Shown piece after piece: positions 11,332 through 22,842 of a DNA stretch of 64,000 bases (position 1 is the first letter of the stretch; each line of letters opens with the position of its first letter). Location: assembly GCA_951394045.1 (NCBI GenBank), contig OX595998.1, positions 1,116,001-1,180,000 on the forward strand, written 5' to 3'. Below the pieces are notes generated by a model. The model saw only the letters and a list, made by a program, of their open reading frames with translations. It ran no database searches and had not been told where the DNA came from. This DNA is from Nitzschia sp. DOCU1 (taxonomy: Eukaryota; Bacillariophyta; Bacillariophyceae; Bacillariales; Bacillariaceae). Position numbers and translations under genes: made by a program.

Positions 11332-12892
11332 TTAAAAATCGCTTCCGTTGGAAGTAGCACTAAGGGGTTTCTCATGGTGGCGCTGAGGACGCTGCTGCGA
11401 ATTCGCCACCAGTTGCCGAAGCAAGCTTGCACTCTCTATATTCGCATCACGATTATCCAGGTGGATTTGTTCACCCTTTTCGCGCTTCATGGCCCAGATA
11501 AGGTCATGAGCCTTTCGTGGCTCCTTGAGACCAATCAAATCCGCCTCGAAGAATTGAGGACTAGAAGATGCAGTATCGAGGGCAAGATGGTCAAAGGGGA
11601 TTTTCAAGAAAGCGCCGCAGCAGCACATGCAGCAGCATCCGATATCGTCGGCAATCTCACCTCCGCATTTAACAGTAGCTTTGGTGACCTTATCAAAAGG
11701 AATCTATTCGATAAATGGGCAAAAGAGTCGAGACGAACGACGCTGGTGAGATGAAGCGTGGTCGTCGAAGCAAAAATGTGCCAAGAAGGATATATGGTGC
11801 CTCTGAACTTACTGTTTCATCTTGCCGAGACACAAGGAGACAAGAGTCCCACATATGCAAAGCAGCACTAATCGCCCAACCTTCAAGGTGGTTATCATAC
11901 ACAGCCTTTACACCATCCCGGGCGACAGCCATGTGAAGAGCGTAGACCTGGCTTTTGATGAGTCGGTAGTTCCCATGAAGAAGGAGCAGCACAAAGGCGA
12001 CATTAAAGAAGACTAGGCCTGCGACCACTGCAAAATCGCTAGCAGATTCGACCCCTGCCAGTAGGAGGCAGCTCAAAACGACCAACCCGATAAACCAAGG
12101 CAACGTCCTGGTCAAGAGAATCTTTCTCATGTGATACCGGAACATGGCAACGTAATCATGGTCAAAGACAGCAACCAAATCATCGGTTTCCTTGTCAAAG
12201 AAAGTGTCTTCCCATGAAAGGTCAGCTGCTTGAGGAATACGGCGACCCTGCTCCAAGTCCTGAGAATAGCGCATCCGAGGATCTCTTTTGATCTCGGGAG
12301 GCGACTTTGCGCCTTTAGGGTACTTCTTCGGCGAGTCGGTAGAAACAACTTCAAGGACTTTAGCAGTTTGTACGGCTGCTCGATTGTTCTTCCTGCTTGG
12401 AGAAGCATCGAAAACTGGAATGGCCTCCTTCATTTCGGCCTTGCAAGAATCCAGAGCTCGGAAAACGACCCCCTTCTTGGGAGTGAGGTCCACCTTCATT
12501 TTCTTTGATAAGCGCTTCAGAAACTTGGCGTGAGTCATGGTGCCCATGTCGATGTTGGGGCTCCAAGCTAGCTTCTTGGCCGCTTTAATGATCTGGGAAT
12601 CAGATGGCATGATTGCCTCGTTGTTTTTTTGCGCCTCTTGCTCGTTCTTGGCCTCGAGTACCATACGTGCCTTAATGAGCGTCTTCTTTTTGGCCAGGAG
12701 CCGTTCTTCATCGCAGTCGAGATTGGCAGCAATCATCTTGGCGAATTCCTTAAAGGATATGTCTTCGAGATCCACCGTCTTCGACAATATCTTGATGGTG
12801 TTTATAATATCTTGGTCAGCGGGAAGCTCCTCATTCTGATTCTCTTCGTCGAAGGAGCTCGAGTCGTCGTCTGTTGGCATGGTTAATTTCAT
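11332..12892 (-). CDS. Membrane protein with two N-terminal helical domains and a CCCMCCC motif (2 exons)
   Basis: Exons are 12892-11813 and 11703-11332, with a 109-bp intron (GTAAGT...AATAG, phase 0); the product is 483 aa. M5 at 12880 is an alternative start. Two similar small helical blocks (DIINTIKILSKTVDLEDISF... and QIIKAAKKLAWSPNIDMGTM...) resemble DEK-C-type domains. A basic linker is followed by a membrane hairpin (LPWFIGLVVLSCLLLAG and FAVVAGLVFFNVAFVLLLL). Exon 2 gives a soluble tail with GCCCMCCCGAF, a likely palmitoylation or metal-binding cluster. Without the intron the protein would end in an unrelated tail, so the splice is well supported. Function is unknown. Confidence 0.7.
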
Positions 12893-15331
12893 TTTTTTAT
12901 TTGAATTTTTATGATGGCTCGAGAACTGGAGAGTGTCCTGATGCCTAACAAGACCCTCTCCAAGATCTTATCGTTATTGCAAGATCGGGGCACGAACGCC
13001 TTGGTCCTACCGGTGGTCGACGAAAAGCGAAGCATACCACTTTTCAGCATGCGAAGCCTTCGCTTCGAACAACCAGGTACTATGAGACTAGATCTATTAC
13101 TAGAGACGCGTACCTGGTATCGTACGAGGATCGAGACGTGGTTATCGACAAGGGATGTAGCTCGAAATTGCGAAGTTACGGTACCTTTGTACACGGCTTT
13201 GTGCTTGCGGACGAAAACCGAATCATTGTTGTCATAAAATGCATACCACTTTTCAGCCTGCGACAGCCTTCGCTTCGAACAACCAGGTATGACGCTGCAT
13301 CCTCTACTACAGATAGTAGAAGGATCGAAACGCTCATATCTCGACAATCGCGAAGCCAGGGTACCTTTTCTTGACAAGAAGGCAACAACTCCGAGCCTTC
13401 CTACCCGGCAGAAAGGTGTGAGCTGTACCATTTTATGCGAATTCATGACTGATTGATGAGTGCGTGGCGCTTATATTTTGATTAATGATTCGTTGGACAC
13501 GTTCCACAACACGTTCGCTTTCACAGGTGTATGAAAATTAATATGCCTTCGAGTGTTAAAGATGACTCGTGATCGTGACTGGACATGTTTGAACTGGATA
13601 CGACGAAGATTCGGACTCCTGTGGTTGTTTGATAATGATCGCCAGAACTACTTGGATAAGAGTGACGGATAAGATGTAATCAACTGATCATGAAATATCG
13701 AAGACAAAGATTTCGAGAGGAAAAGAGGATGCAAGAGAAGCAAGAAGTAGTAGAATTAGTAGCTAGTAGTAAACAGTATCACCGCCGGAGTTTCCAACCT
13801 GCGCCCTATGCATAGTTCATCGATCTTCAAACTTGTTCGTGCACAAACGTCCTCTTGTGAAAACTCTACCCACTGCTGGCATCCAAACTAATGCAAGCAG
13901 AAGCTTGTTAGCTACGTTTTCTTGGTCGTGGTGCCAAAAACTACTTGCACCAAGAACAAGTGATTATACCCAGTAAGACAACAACACCAGGAGCATCGAT
14001 ATCATTCTTGATGTAGAGATCCAGATCGCAACACACGGCATCTCTCTGCCTCCGTCACCACTCTTCCTCTTCGAGGCACAACACTCGTCATATCACCCTC
14101 AATTCACAAGTACTATTTTATGCGAATTCGTGACTGAGGGCGTTGACCGATGCCTTAAAAACAAATATGCCCTCGAGGGTTAAAGGACTCGTGATCGCGT
14201 GACTGGACATTGGAGCCCTCCCAAAATGCAGAATTTGTGTCGCGCAGACTGGTCGTCCCAGTCAAATGCGTTACGGCGACGCAAGTTGCGAGACCCCCTC
14301 TCGCAAATTGCGACGCCGCGTAAAAACACGCAATAAACTGCTCCACCGCCGTAGCAACCATCCACTTCACCTCTACATGATGACAAAAACACAAGCTCTC
14401 TCCTTCAACAACACCGCATCATCATCATTACAAACAGACTTCTTAGTAAGCAGTAACTAGTAACCACAAAGGTGCACAGCAGCCACAAAAAGATCCTATT
14501 CGACTGACGAGCAGTAAGCAGTCGTAACCAATGAAGGAAGACAAGTGAAGTTATAATTTCGTTCTACTTTAGATCCACTAAAGATTGTTAACAAGAAACA
14601 CGTAGTTAGTACCACCTTACTTGTTGAATCCATGGCCTAGTTGATTGTTGTTGTCGTAGCATTTTATTTGCGTCCTGGTGTCGCAATTTGCGTTGTTTTG
14701 GGGGAGTGCTCCATTAACCGGAAACGACGAAGTATCCAAGAACGCCCCCTTGGTGACGACACTGGCATCTAAACTACCAGTAGCAGATGCAAGCATAAAA
14801 GTTTGTAAGGTACGTTTTGGTGCCCGTCTCAGAGGGAAAATAGTACTAGATGAATGTAGTACTATTTGGTTGACCATCTAACCTCCTATTGTACTCGAGC
14901 ATAGGACTGCCTATGCGAGAATACCCACAAGCACACTCGTCGCCACTACAAAGCTGTTTGTTTTCGTATCATACCTGCTACTACCGCGGCTCTTGGGTCG
15001 GAATGCTCTGGAATGGTGGTCGATTCAATCGACTTCACCATTGGACTTATCCGACCCAGCGACGCGAGCCGCCCCACAAAATCGTGCCCTGGCCCACGAA
15101 AATCCGAAATTTCTTTCGAATCTCATCATCAGGCGGAGACGATGATGCGGCAGGTGGAGACGAGCACTTGTGTAGTCCCAAGGGCGACAAACAATTTGAA
15201 ATCACATCGTAATAATATATTCCAAAGGTGGCAGTCAGAAGGAGTTGCACTCGTTGGAGCTGACATTTTGTCGGAATGAGTATACGACGCTGACCATACG
15301 CACCTCCCAACTCACAGGCCAAATCAATGAC
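12893..15331. repeat. Gene-poor region with dispersed degenerate repeats
   Basis: No convincing gene. Several diverged repeat pairs are visible. The element 'GCATACCACTTTTCAGC' plus about 35 bp ending in AACCAGGTA occurs near 13032-13080 and 13241-13290. 'TTTTATGCGAATTC' plus 'GTGACTG' occurs near 13430 and 14115. 'ATATGCC.TCGAG.GTTAAAG' plus 'ACTCGTGATCG' occurs near 13540-13580 and 14165-14205. A related pair with 'CTGGCATC.AAACTA' occurs near 13875 and 14763. These look like relics of a mobile or tandem element, but no ORF, terminal repeat or target duplication could be identified. Confidence 0.5.
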
Positions 15332-15727
15332 ATGACACAAAAATTCGGGAAAGATAAAGTTCTAAATCCATCAATGGACGTTTCATTTCTTTTGCAACAG
15401 GGCACTATGAGTACCATGATAAAGAAAACACAGGGCAACATGGTTCGAACTCGCATCGCTCACAACGACAACCTTTCTCGACTTTCAAGTGTCTACCACG
15501 CTCGCGATGTGACAAGTACCTGCTTTCGATGCAACCAGACTAGCAAACAAGGTTTACTATCCAATACGACGAGTACCTTGGAAGAATGCGCTCATTGTGG
15601 TTTTGATGTCTGCAAGGACTGTTCCACAGCACCAAGCAACACTCTCTACTCGGCTTTATTTTATGCTATCAAACGAAACCAATGCCTCTGCAAGGAATGC
15701 TATCATGCAATGCGGTGTATGGACTGA
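15332..15727 (+). CDS. Small Cys-rich zinc-binding protein (possibly partial gene model)
   Basis: The product is 131 aa from the first ATG in a longer open frame; upstream exons are possible. The second half has regularly spaced Cys pairs: CFRC, CAHCGFDVCKDC and CLCKECYHAMRC. This looks like a FYVE/ZZ/RING-like two-zinc module, but spacing does not match any one family exactly. The N-terminal half is polar with no motif. It lies in an otherwise gene-poor stretch, so expression is uncertain. Confidence 0.5.
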   Translation: MTQKFGKDKVLNPSMDVSFLLQQGTMSTMIKKTQGNMVRTRIAHNDNLSRLSSVYHARDVTSTCFRCNQTSKQGLLSNTTSTLEECAHCGFDVCKDCSTAPSNTLYSALFYAIKRNQCLCKECYHAMRCMD

Positions 15728-16157
15728 ATGATGATTATGTGGATTATTATTCAAGGCATTAGTTATTGAACTGGCCGGATCACATCGAAGTGGCGACGTC
15801 GTGCTGTTGATACCACGTTATTAGACAGACCTAAATAAAGTAAATGACCCAATATTTTGAAACTTCTTCCTCTCCTCTTGTCCAATGGAGTGCTTGTACC
15901 ATGATGGGCCATGATCCCTTCTGGAAGTCGCAGACTCCCAGCGCTTCGTGACATCAAAGGCATATTCGTGCCGTTTCACTGTCTCGACCCCGGCTGAACG
16001 CAGTTGCAATTTCAATGACAAAGTTCAATGTTTCACGTGACAGCCATATGCACTATTGGGGCGTGCACTTACGGGACGGGACCATATTCGGACCGCTCGT
16101 TGCATTCCTGAAACGGGACGCTTGGTTACATGGACTCGCCAAAGGATTGCAAAAGTC
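15728..16157. other. Convergent intergenic region
   Basis: Lies between the zinc-protein stop and the glycosyltransferase stop. Nothing recognised. Confidence 0.5.
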
Positions 16158-17570
16158 CTAGTTGGGCAATGGGTTCGCACCGTCTTTTCCTGCTTGCAAG
16201 TTACTGAGTTCTTGTACCATTTCCCACAAGGCGCCAACATGTGCCAACTCGGTCCAACTAACGGCCACGTGATAGGCTTGACGTCCCACGGCCGCCAGCA
16301 TTGCGGGGTCCATCTCCAACAACTCCATAACTCGATGCGTCAAGGCCGCTTCATTTTCCATATCCACCCCCAAGGAACATCCCTTGTGAATGGGAAGCAA
16401 CTGTTCTGCACCTATTGTTCCATTCTGATTTAGAAGCGTAGGAGCCCCACATGCCGCCGCTTCGACAATGGTCATGCCAAAGGCCTCGTATAATGCGGGA
16501 TGAAGATTCAATCGAGTCTGCAGGAGCAATTGAGATAATTCGTTGGGACCTAAAAAGTCCTTGACAATGACAGCTTGCGGAATACAAGCCTCTAAGTCTT
16601 GTTGAATTGTCTTGGCAAAGGCTGGCTGCGATGCGGCCCCTGCCAAGAGTGGAATGGTTTGGGTACGAGTCCAAAAGTCAGGATCGCGCCGAGTAATGGC
16701 TTGACATATCTGTACAAAACGTTGGGGTCCTTTATCTTGAGCCAGTCTCACAATGCAAGCAAAGTAGGGACGATGTCGGGTAGTATCCAAGATCGAGTCT
16801 TGTGCTTGTTGTGCAATTTCAGCAAATTCATTTCGTAACATGGGCCAAATCGTTCGAAACAATAAGCATTGACGAGAGTAGTCGTGGAGCATGTACTTTG
16901 TATTCTCGCTTGCCTTTGTCATCAGCATGGCTTTGAGGGATTCGGTATCCGCCGCACTTAGTGCCATGACGGCACCTCCCGATTCCAAGGCCACTCGTAC
17001 GGCTTCTTCTTCCACAGTCTGATAGTAGTGGCGATGCTCTTGGGAAATATTGGTCATGCTAGCATAGACTCGAAAATTGAGAAAGAATATTCGAATAGTC
17101 TTTGGAATGCCATGCAGGGCTTTGGACACACCAGCCATGCCGGTCCAATCCACCGCTAAAATGGCCGAAATGGGTGGCAATGCAGTGTCATCCTTCGAAA
17201 TCAGGGACATGACAATGGATTGCACACCTACTGCAAACGTCTCGTGATCAAACTCTAAATCCGTCGTCTTCCAATTCGAGACTGGAACCACGTGCAATCG
17301 AACACCTGGTGGAGTGTCACTTGGATCGAGTGGATTAGAAGCCGCCGAGGCAGGCCGGGCGACAATTACTTCTTGCATTAATAATTGGATACCATTCCTG
17401 CCGGAATTGTCGTCATACAACAACAAAGTCGATAATCCTCGTACTTGACTTCGAGCACAAATGCCATTTCCCGAAAATAAATCTTCCTTGCAATACTCTA
17501 ACGTGATGTAAACGATTCGTTGGGTGGATCTTGCACCGAATGAATTCGGCGGCGGCAAGTCTGGCGACAT
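16158..17570 (-). CDS. Glycosyltransferase, GT4-like (GT-B fold)
   Basis: The product is 470 aa, single exon. The C-terminal nucleotide-sugar-binding half is clear: FACIVRLAQDKGPQRF, then HPALYEAFGMTIVEAAACGAPTLLN near residues 357-381 (the E-x7-E motif of retaining GT4 enzymes). The N-terminal acceptor-binding half is diverged, with a LEYCKEDLFSGNGICARSQ opening (a G-x-G loop). No signal peptide is visible, so a cytosolic enzyme is likely. Donor and acceptor are not predictable. The next gene upstream, the aldo/keto reductase, is on the same strand, but a shared promoter is not implied in a eukaryote. Confidence 0.8.
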   Translation of the reverse strand: MSPDLPPPNSFGARSTQRIVYITLEYCKEDLFSGNGICARSQVRGLSTLLLYDDNSGRNGIQLLMQEVIVARPASAASNPLDPSDTPPGVRLHVVPVSNWKTTDLEFDHETFAVGVQSIVMSLISKDDTALPPISAILAVDWTGMAGVSKALHGIPKTIRIFFLNFRVYASMTNISQEHRHYYQTVEEEAVRVALESGGAVMALSAADTESLKAMLMTKASENTKYMLHDYSRQCLLFRTIWPMLRNEFAEIAQQAQDSILDTTRHRPYFACIVRLAQDKGPQRFVQICQAITRRDPDFWTRTQTIPLLAGAASQPAFAKTIQQDLEACIPQAVIVKDFLGPNELSQLLLQTRLNLHPALYEAFGMTIVEAAACGAPTLLNQNGTIGAEQLLPIHKGCSLGVDMENEAALTHRVMELLEMDPAMLAAVGRQAYHVAVSWTELAHVGALWEMVQELSNLQAGKDGANPLPN

Positions 17571-18098
17571 GATGATTCCTTAGTGTCCCCACTACTATCG
17601 TAGCAGCTTGTGGTACAAGTCCGAATCATTCAAATGCAAAAGACACCAGAAATCATCATTCTTTCCGCGTACGAGAGACGAGACCGTAGTTGTCATCGCT
17701 ACCGGTCTGATGGATGTGGACACCGCCATTGTGAAACGAAAAGAGAGCGCTGCTACTGCTCTCGATGATTGCTTGGAACGGAAAATTGGACTTGTTCGAA
17801 TCATCCCGTCAATGAATCCATGTTGTCGAATCGACTGCAACGAAGAGCTATTTTTCCACCCGAAGTAGTAGTTTTAAACGGAGAAGGGTGACTCTTGACG
17901 TTGCTGTGGACAACCAGAAATGAAAAATGCCCTTTTCCGACAACCAGAAATGAAAAATGCCCTTTTCCATTGGCCTTTACATACGACTGACTAGCTACAG
18001 GAGACTCAAAACGACTGACTGTCACTTCCAACAAATCTATGTAGTATTCTTGGCAGCACCTCTAATTCTTCGTTTCGCTATGTTGCAACAATCTTGTT
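17571..18098. repeat. Intergenic region with a 30-bp tandem duplication
   Basis: Positions 17909-17968 contain two perfect copies of a 30-bp unit beginning GACAACCAGAAATG and ending CCCTTTTCC. The rest shows nothing recognisable. Confidence 0.7.
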
Positions 18099-19192
18099 CT
18101 AATCAAAAATATCCGTTCCCTCGGGACAAAAGGCATCTGGTCCACCCAAGAAGGATGCCAATGGATTGGGATTGGTCTTGGCCGATACGTACTTGTCCAA
18201 TTTCATGAGTGCCGCCATGTGGTCATTGGTGAGTACAAAGTCAAAGACGGAACGATTTTCCACCATTCGATGAGGCTTGATACTCTTGGGCAAGACGACA
18301 ATACCACGTTGTAAGAGAAACCGCAACAATACTTGTGCTGGACTTTTTCCATGAGCCGTCGCAATGGATTGGACGACAGGGTCCTCGATCGGAATACTCG
18401 GGACATTCCATTGTTCCTTTTGCAGGACACCACCTCCCAACGGAGTATGTGCCGTGACACAAATATTGCGGCTCAAACAATAATTCACCAACGATTCACG
18501 AGTATAGTACGCATGGACTTCAATTTGATTACACGAGACGGGGATACGGGCTTGGGTGACCAAATCATGAAGTAACATGAGCGGATAGTTGCTCACACCA
18601 ATACTTTTGCATTTTCCAGCATCCACCAATTGTTCCATGGCACGCCACGTATCAATTAGGGGAGTGTCTCCCAATTCCGAGGCACCCCAGCCGGGTGTGG
18701 CCAATCCTGTATGTTTCCACGCAATGGGAAAATGAATCAAGTACAAATCAAAGTAATCCAGACCCAGATTGTTCAAACTGTGATCACATGCTTGAGGAAC
18801 AATATCGACTTGATGGTCCGAGTTCCAAAGTTTTCCAGTAATGAATAAATCTTCACGTTGGACTAATCCCTCGTCAAAGGCCTTTTTCAAAGATTCTCCA
18901 ATTTCTTTTTCATTTTGACTATAAAACAAAAAGACGACGACGACGACGATTGTGAGAATGATGATCATTCCAAACACATGACAACTTCATGTCAGACGTA
19001 CTAGACATGTGCCAGATCAAAATGACGATATCCAGCTTTGATGGCTTCAATGATGGCGGGTCCAACTTCGCCCGGTTGACTGCGAAAGGTTCCGTAGGCA
19101 ACGACTGGCATGTCATGGCCACTGGCCAATTTGTACGCCGCGTTGGGCGATGAAAGATCAAACTTGGGAGCTGGTTTTGTGTACAAAGACAT
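18099..19192 (-). CDS. Aldo/keto reductase (2 exons)
   Basis: Exons are 19192-19002 and 18918-18099, with an 83-bp intron (GTACGT...ATAG, phase 2); the product is 336 aa. The splice restores the family signature GYRHFDLAHVYQNEKEIG; without it the frame stops. The catalytic tetrad is visible: Asp and Tyr in FDLAHVY, Lys in TGKLWN, and His in LIHFPIAW. The C-terminal IVVLPKSIKPHRMVEN is the NADPH-binding loop (P-K-S). SIGVSNY and LGLDYFDLYLIH are typical. The enzyme reduces carbonyls with NADPH, probably in the cytosol; the substrate is unknown. Confidence 0.9.
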
Positions 19193-19820
19193 GTTGTTGT
19201 TTGTGTATTGCTTGTTGTCAATCGTCGTTTTGGGATAGAGCTGTGCCAGAGCAGAATGCCAAAGGGGAAATGGGTTGGCGTCGCTGCCTTTGGTGTTCTC
19301 TAGTAGATGCGAAACTGGGTCGTCGAGTCCATTTTAGCTCCGATATCTTGTGGCGTTGGATGCAGAGCAAATCTTTTGTGCTCTTTTGGTGATTCATGTA
19401 CGTGGAAGGCTACGATATCTTGGGACGTACGAAGGAATCCCAACTATGACTTGATGGATCCATGATGGCATTCCCACTTCAATCACGATCGAATACGTCA
19501 CTCTGTTGACCTCTTCGACCAATTCGACACTGGTTCTCGAATGCGCGTCAAAACCGCGAACACGCAATGTGAGAACACACGCTGCGACTCGACATATGCC
19601 TTTGTGATTGAAGCGCCACAACGACGACACACAGAACAACACATTTCCATTTTGGATTTGCTTCCGGTGATTTCGTAGGAAGCAGCAATTCCTCTATTGC
19701 TACTACCTTTATGATTGAGCTACGGTCCGGACTGACTATTGCTTTGGTGAAAGCATCAAGCCTTTCAAATTCTGTGCCATCAAATCCCGTTGAGCCTGTT
19801 TCGTCTTCATCATCATTATC
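19193..19820. other. Intergenic region between divergent genes
   Basis: Upstream of both the reductase (minus) and the receptor (plus). A leader exon encoding the receptor's missing signal peptide could lie here, but I could not identify one. Confidence 0.4.
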
Positions 19821-22691
19821 ATGTCTCAATCCTCCTCTCCCTCCAGCAATGTGATTCCACTAGACGGCGGCGGACGGCAATGCCATATAACTGCCATTCT
19901 TCCCTTGACAGAATCCTCTGACGACAGTAGTGACGTTCGAACGCCCATTGACTTTCGCGTATGTTTGGCTGCCAGCGCGTATCTGGCTCTTCAACATTTG
20001 AAAACTCCCTCTCAGGCTCTGACACCGAATTTAGCCAGTCGTCTGGACGCTTGTGATATTCAATTTTCCATGGAATTTTACGATTCCAAATTTTCGGGCA
20101 TTGAAGCCGCTCGTGCCTTATTGACAGCGTTGGATGACCCAACGCGTAAACCCTTTGCTTTGCTGGGAGCCGCACGATCTTCGGTGAGCCTGACATTGGC
20201 GACACTGGCCACAGCCTTTGAATTACCACAAATATCACCGTCGTCGACGTCGGATGATTTAAATGACAAGGCACGAGCTGCCTACTTTGCTCGGACAGTG
20301 CCTACCAATGCGGGAGATGCTCAAGCCTTTATGATTTATTTGAAAGGTTTGGGAATTCAACATTTTGGAGTGTACTACGTTCAAGACAGTTTTGGAACCG
20401 CCTTTTCTTCCCATTTGTTAAATTTTGCCAGTCTATATGGTCTCGATGCCACCAGTTTTTCCTATGATTCTCTCGAGGACATTCCTACTACCATGGCCAA
20501 TTTGGCTGCCACCAAAATTCGCTATATTATTGGAGTCTTCAATCCGGATACGTGGAAAGAAGTCTTTACAAATGCTCTACAAACCGGCATTATGGGACCA
20601 GGATATACATGGCTATTGACCGAAGCTTCCTTGGAATTGACGGATTCTGCCTTTCGATTAGATAGGAGTACACAAGGAGATTTGGCACAAGCGATTCATG
20701 GAACGGGAATCTTGACACTGGATATTCCTCCGTCGTTGGCATTAGGACAAGCTTTGGAAGAACTCTTTTTGGACAAGGATCGAAGAGAGGAATTTTATCA
20801 ACACCATGCCACCCCTTCCATTTACGACAATTGGAGAGCACCCACGTCGGGGTGTGGGACTTCGAGTATCTATCCACTCTTGGCGTACGATGCCGTTTTA
20901 AGTTTGGGAGTTGCCGCTTGCGAGACGCCTACCTATTTGTTTACGGGACCGGAATTCTACCAACAATTGCTACAGACCAAAATCCAAGGCATCTCGGGTT
21001 CAGTCTCATTTGATAATACCACGGGAACACGGGCATTTCAAGACTTGTCGTTTCGAATGACTAATCTACTCATCTCGCCCAACCGGTCGACGACAAATAC
21101 TGTTGCCTTTGATACGATACCCACCGCCCAAGTAGTTCTCGGAGAAGAACGAGTACAGGAAATGGCACCATTTGTCTATGCGGATAATACCACGGATATT
21201 CCGTCCCCGTATCCTCCCATTCAAGTGGAGCAGAATTTGGTGGCGACTGGAGTTCAAGCTGTAGGGTTGTCCTTGGGTGCATTGGTCATGGCTGGCTCTG
21301 TATTTTTGTTGCTGTGGGTCATTCGGAATCGCAACATGGATGCCGTGCGGGCCGGGCAACCGATATTCTTGTGCCAAATTCTGGTCGGAACCGTCATGAT
21401 TGTATCCGCCTTGATTCCATTGAGCCTGCAAGAGCCAGTGTCACAACAGGGATTGGACATTGCTTGTGCGTCTGTACCTTGGCTCATTTCCATTGGATTC
21501 GTGACAGCCTTTAGTGCTCTCTTTGCTAAATTGTGGCGCCTCAATCAAATCTTTGGGGTCACGTCGGATACGCACTCTTCGGCCATGTATACCCGACGCA
21601 TTATTCGAGCCAAGGATGTGGCGTTGCCCTTTGTTGTCTTGTTGGCCTTGAATGTGACAACATTGACGACTTGGACAATTATCAACCCCATGCAACGGCA
21701 ACGTGTCCCAGTCAACTCGTACGATTCTTTTGGGCGGGTATTGGAAACCTACGGGACTTGTGCCGTCAATCAAGAGGAGGAGCACGACGGAATTCGATCG
21801 GAAGTGCTATTTCCATCCTTACTATTAGGGGTCAACTTTGTGGCTCTGATTTGCGCACTCTATCAAACTTATCTTGCCCGAAAGATCCCATCCGAGTTTT
21901 CCGAAGTCATTTACATTGGAATGTCCTTTGTCATGATGTTTGAAGTATGCATGGTCGGTGTTCCCATCATTTTGTTAGTCGATGAGAATCCGACATCCTT
22001 GTTCATGACCCAATCGATTCTGCTTAGTTTCATTGGAATGACAATGCTGATACCTATCATCGCCAAGTACAAGCAGCAGAAAATTTATCGGGCTACCGAT
22101 CCCGATGGAATCCGGCAGCGATATTGGTACTTTCGCGCAATCGTAAGAGCTCAACGGCGACTGGGAGAATTCTTCCATCAATCAAGTGGCGTGCAACACT
22201 TCTCGGCACCTCCCGGCGTCGTCGACTATGGGTCCAACACTGTCGCCGCGAATGGAGGCTCAACAAATGGAACCTCCTCAGCTGCAACTCTTCAACCATC
22301 CAACTCTCGACGCTCCGTTCCCCAAATTCGAAATTCTGTCGTCGCCAGCTTTGACAGGGGAAGTTCTTGGGCGTTTGAACGACGCACGTCCCAACGTACG
22401 CCGGGCCATACTCGTGTCCGCAGAACTCGTGAATTTTACGAGCAACAAGATGCCATGAACATCCGAAACGAGCAATGGTCCAATCGAATAGCATCCTTGC
22501 GACAAAAGCTTAGTATGGGTTTCTCATCCTCGCAGCATTTGAGCGCTTCACGTGATGGCGAGTTTGAAAGCACGAGTGTGGGCTCGGGCCCCAGAAGCAG
22601 CCGTCACGTCGAATCACAGGACACAGCTAATAACGCTCCGGAGAGAACTGTCGAGAGTGCCATTAGCGACAGTTTTGCAACGAATTCATAA
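19821..22691 (+). CDS. GABA-B-receptor-like class C GPCR
   Basis: The product is 956 aa in one exon. Residues about 18-450 form a type I periplasmic-binding (ANF-receptor) domain: CHITAILPLTES, LGAARSS, then SPSSTSDDLNDKARAAYFAR and VPTNAGDAQAFMIYLK. From about residue 470 to 755 there are seven hydrophobic helices of the 7tm_3 family (ALVMAGSVFLLLWVI first). They include FSALFAKLWRLNQIF after TM3, as in GABA-B receptors, and a Cys before TM5 (YGTCAV). The C-terminal 200 residues are a basic, Ser-rich cytoplasmic tail. No signal peptide is seen at the start codon, so an upstream exon may be missing. The ligand is unknown; GABA binding should not be assumed. Confidence 0.88.
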   Translation: MSQSSSPSSNVIPLDGGGRQCHITAILPLTESSDDSSDVRTPIDFRVCLAASAYLALQHLKTPSQALTPNLASRLDACDIQFSMEFYDSKFSGIEAARALLTALDDPTRKPFALLGAARSSVSLTLATLATAFELPQISPSSTSDDLNDKARAAYFARTVPTNAGDAQAFMIYLKGLGIQHFGVYYVQDSFGTAFSSHLLNFASLYGLDATSFSYDSLEDIPTTMANLAATKIRYIIGVFNPDTWKEVFTNALQTGIMGPGYTWLLTEASLELTDSAFRLDRSTQGDLAQAIHGTGILTLDIPPSLALGQALEELFLDKDRREEFYQHHATPSIYDNWRAPTSGCGTSSIYPLLAYDAVLSLGVAACETPTYLFTGPEFYQQLLQTKIQGISGSVSFDNTTGTRAFQDLSFRMTNLLISPNRSTTNTVAFDTIPTAQVVLGEERVQEMAPFVYADNTTDIPSPYPPIQVEQNLVATGVQAVGLSLGALVMAGSVFLLLWVIRNRNMDAVRAGQPIFLCQILVGTVMIVSALIPLSLQEPVSQQGLDIACASVPWLISIGFVTAFSALFAKLWRLNQIFGVTSDTHSSAMYTRRIIRAKDVALPFVVLLALNVTTLTTWTIINPMQRQRVPVNSYDSFGRVLETYGTCAVNQEEEHDGIRSEVLFPSLLLGVNFVALICALYQTYLARKIPSEFSEVIYIGMSFVMMFEVCMVGVPIILLVDENPTSLFMTQSILLSFIGMTMLIPIIAKYKQQKIYRATDPDGIRQRYWYFRAIVRAQRRLGEFFHQSSGVQHFSAPPGVVDYGSNTVAANGGSTNGTSSAATLQPSNSRRSVPQIRNSVVASFDRGSSWAFERRTSQRTPGHTRVRRTREFYEQQDAMNIRNEQWSNRIASLRQKLSMGFSSSQHLSASRDGEFESTSVGSGPRSSRHVESQDTANNAPERTVESAISDSFATNS

Positions 22692-22842
22692 CCTTTGATC
22701 TGCCATGCTTGAGTGGAGAGAGTTAGCACCGAATTTTGGACTTTAATAGACCCAAAACTACAGCGAGTTACTACTCTACTTCGTGTAGAACGAATGTCGT
22801 AACTATTCAGGTGAGATAACTCTAGCAACCTGTACTGAAATT

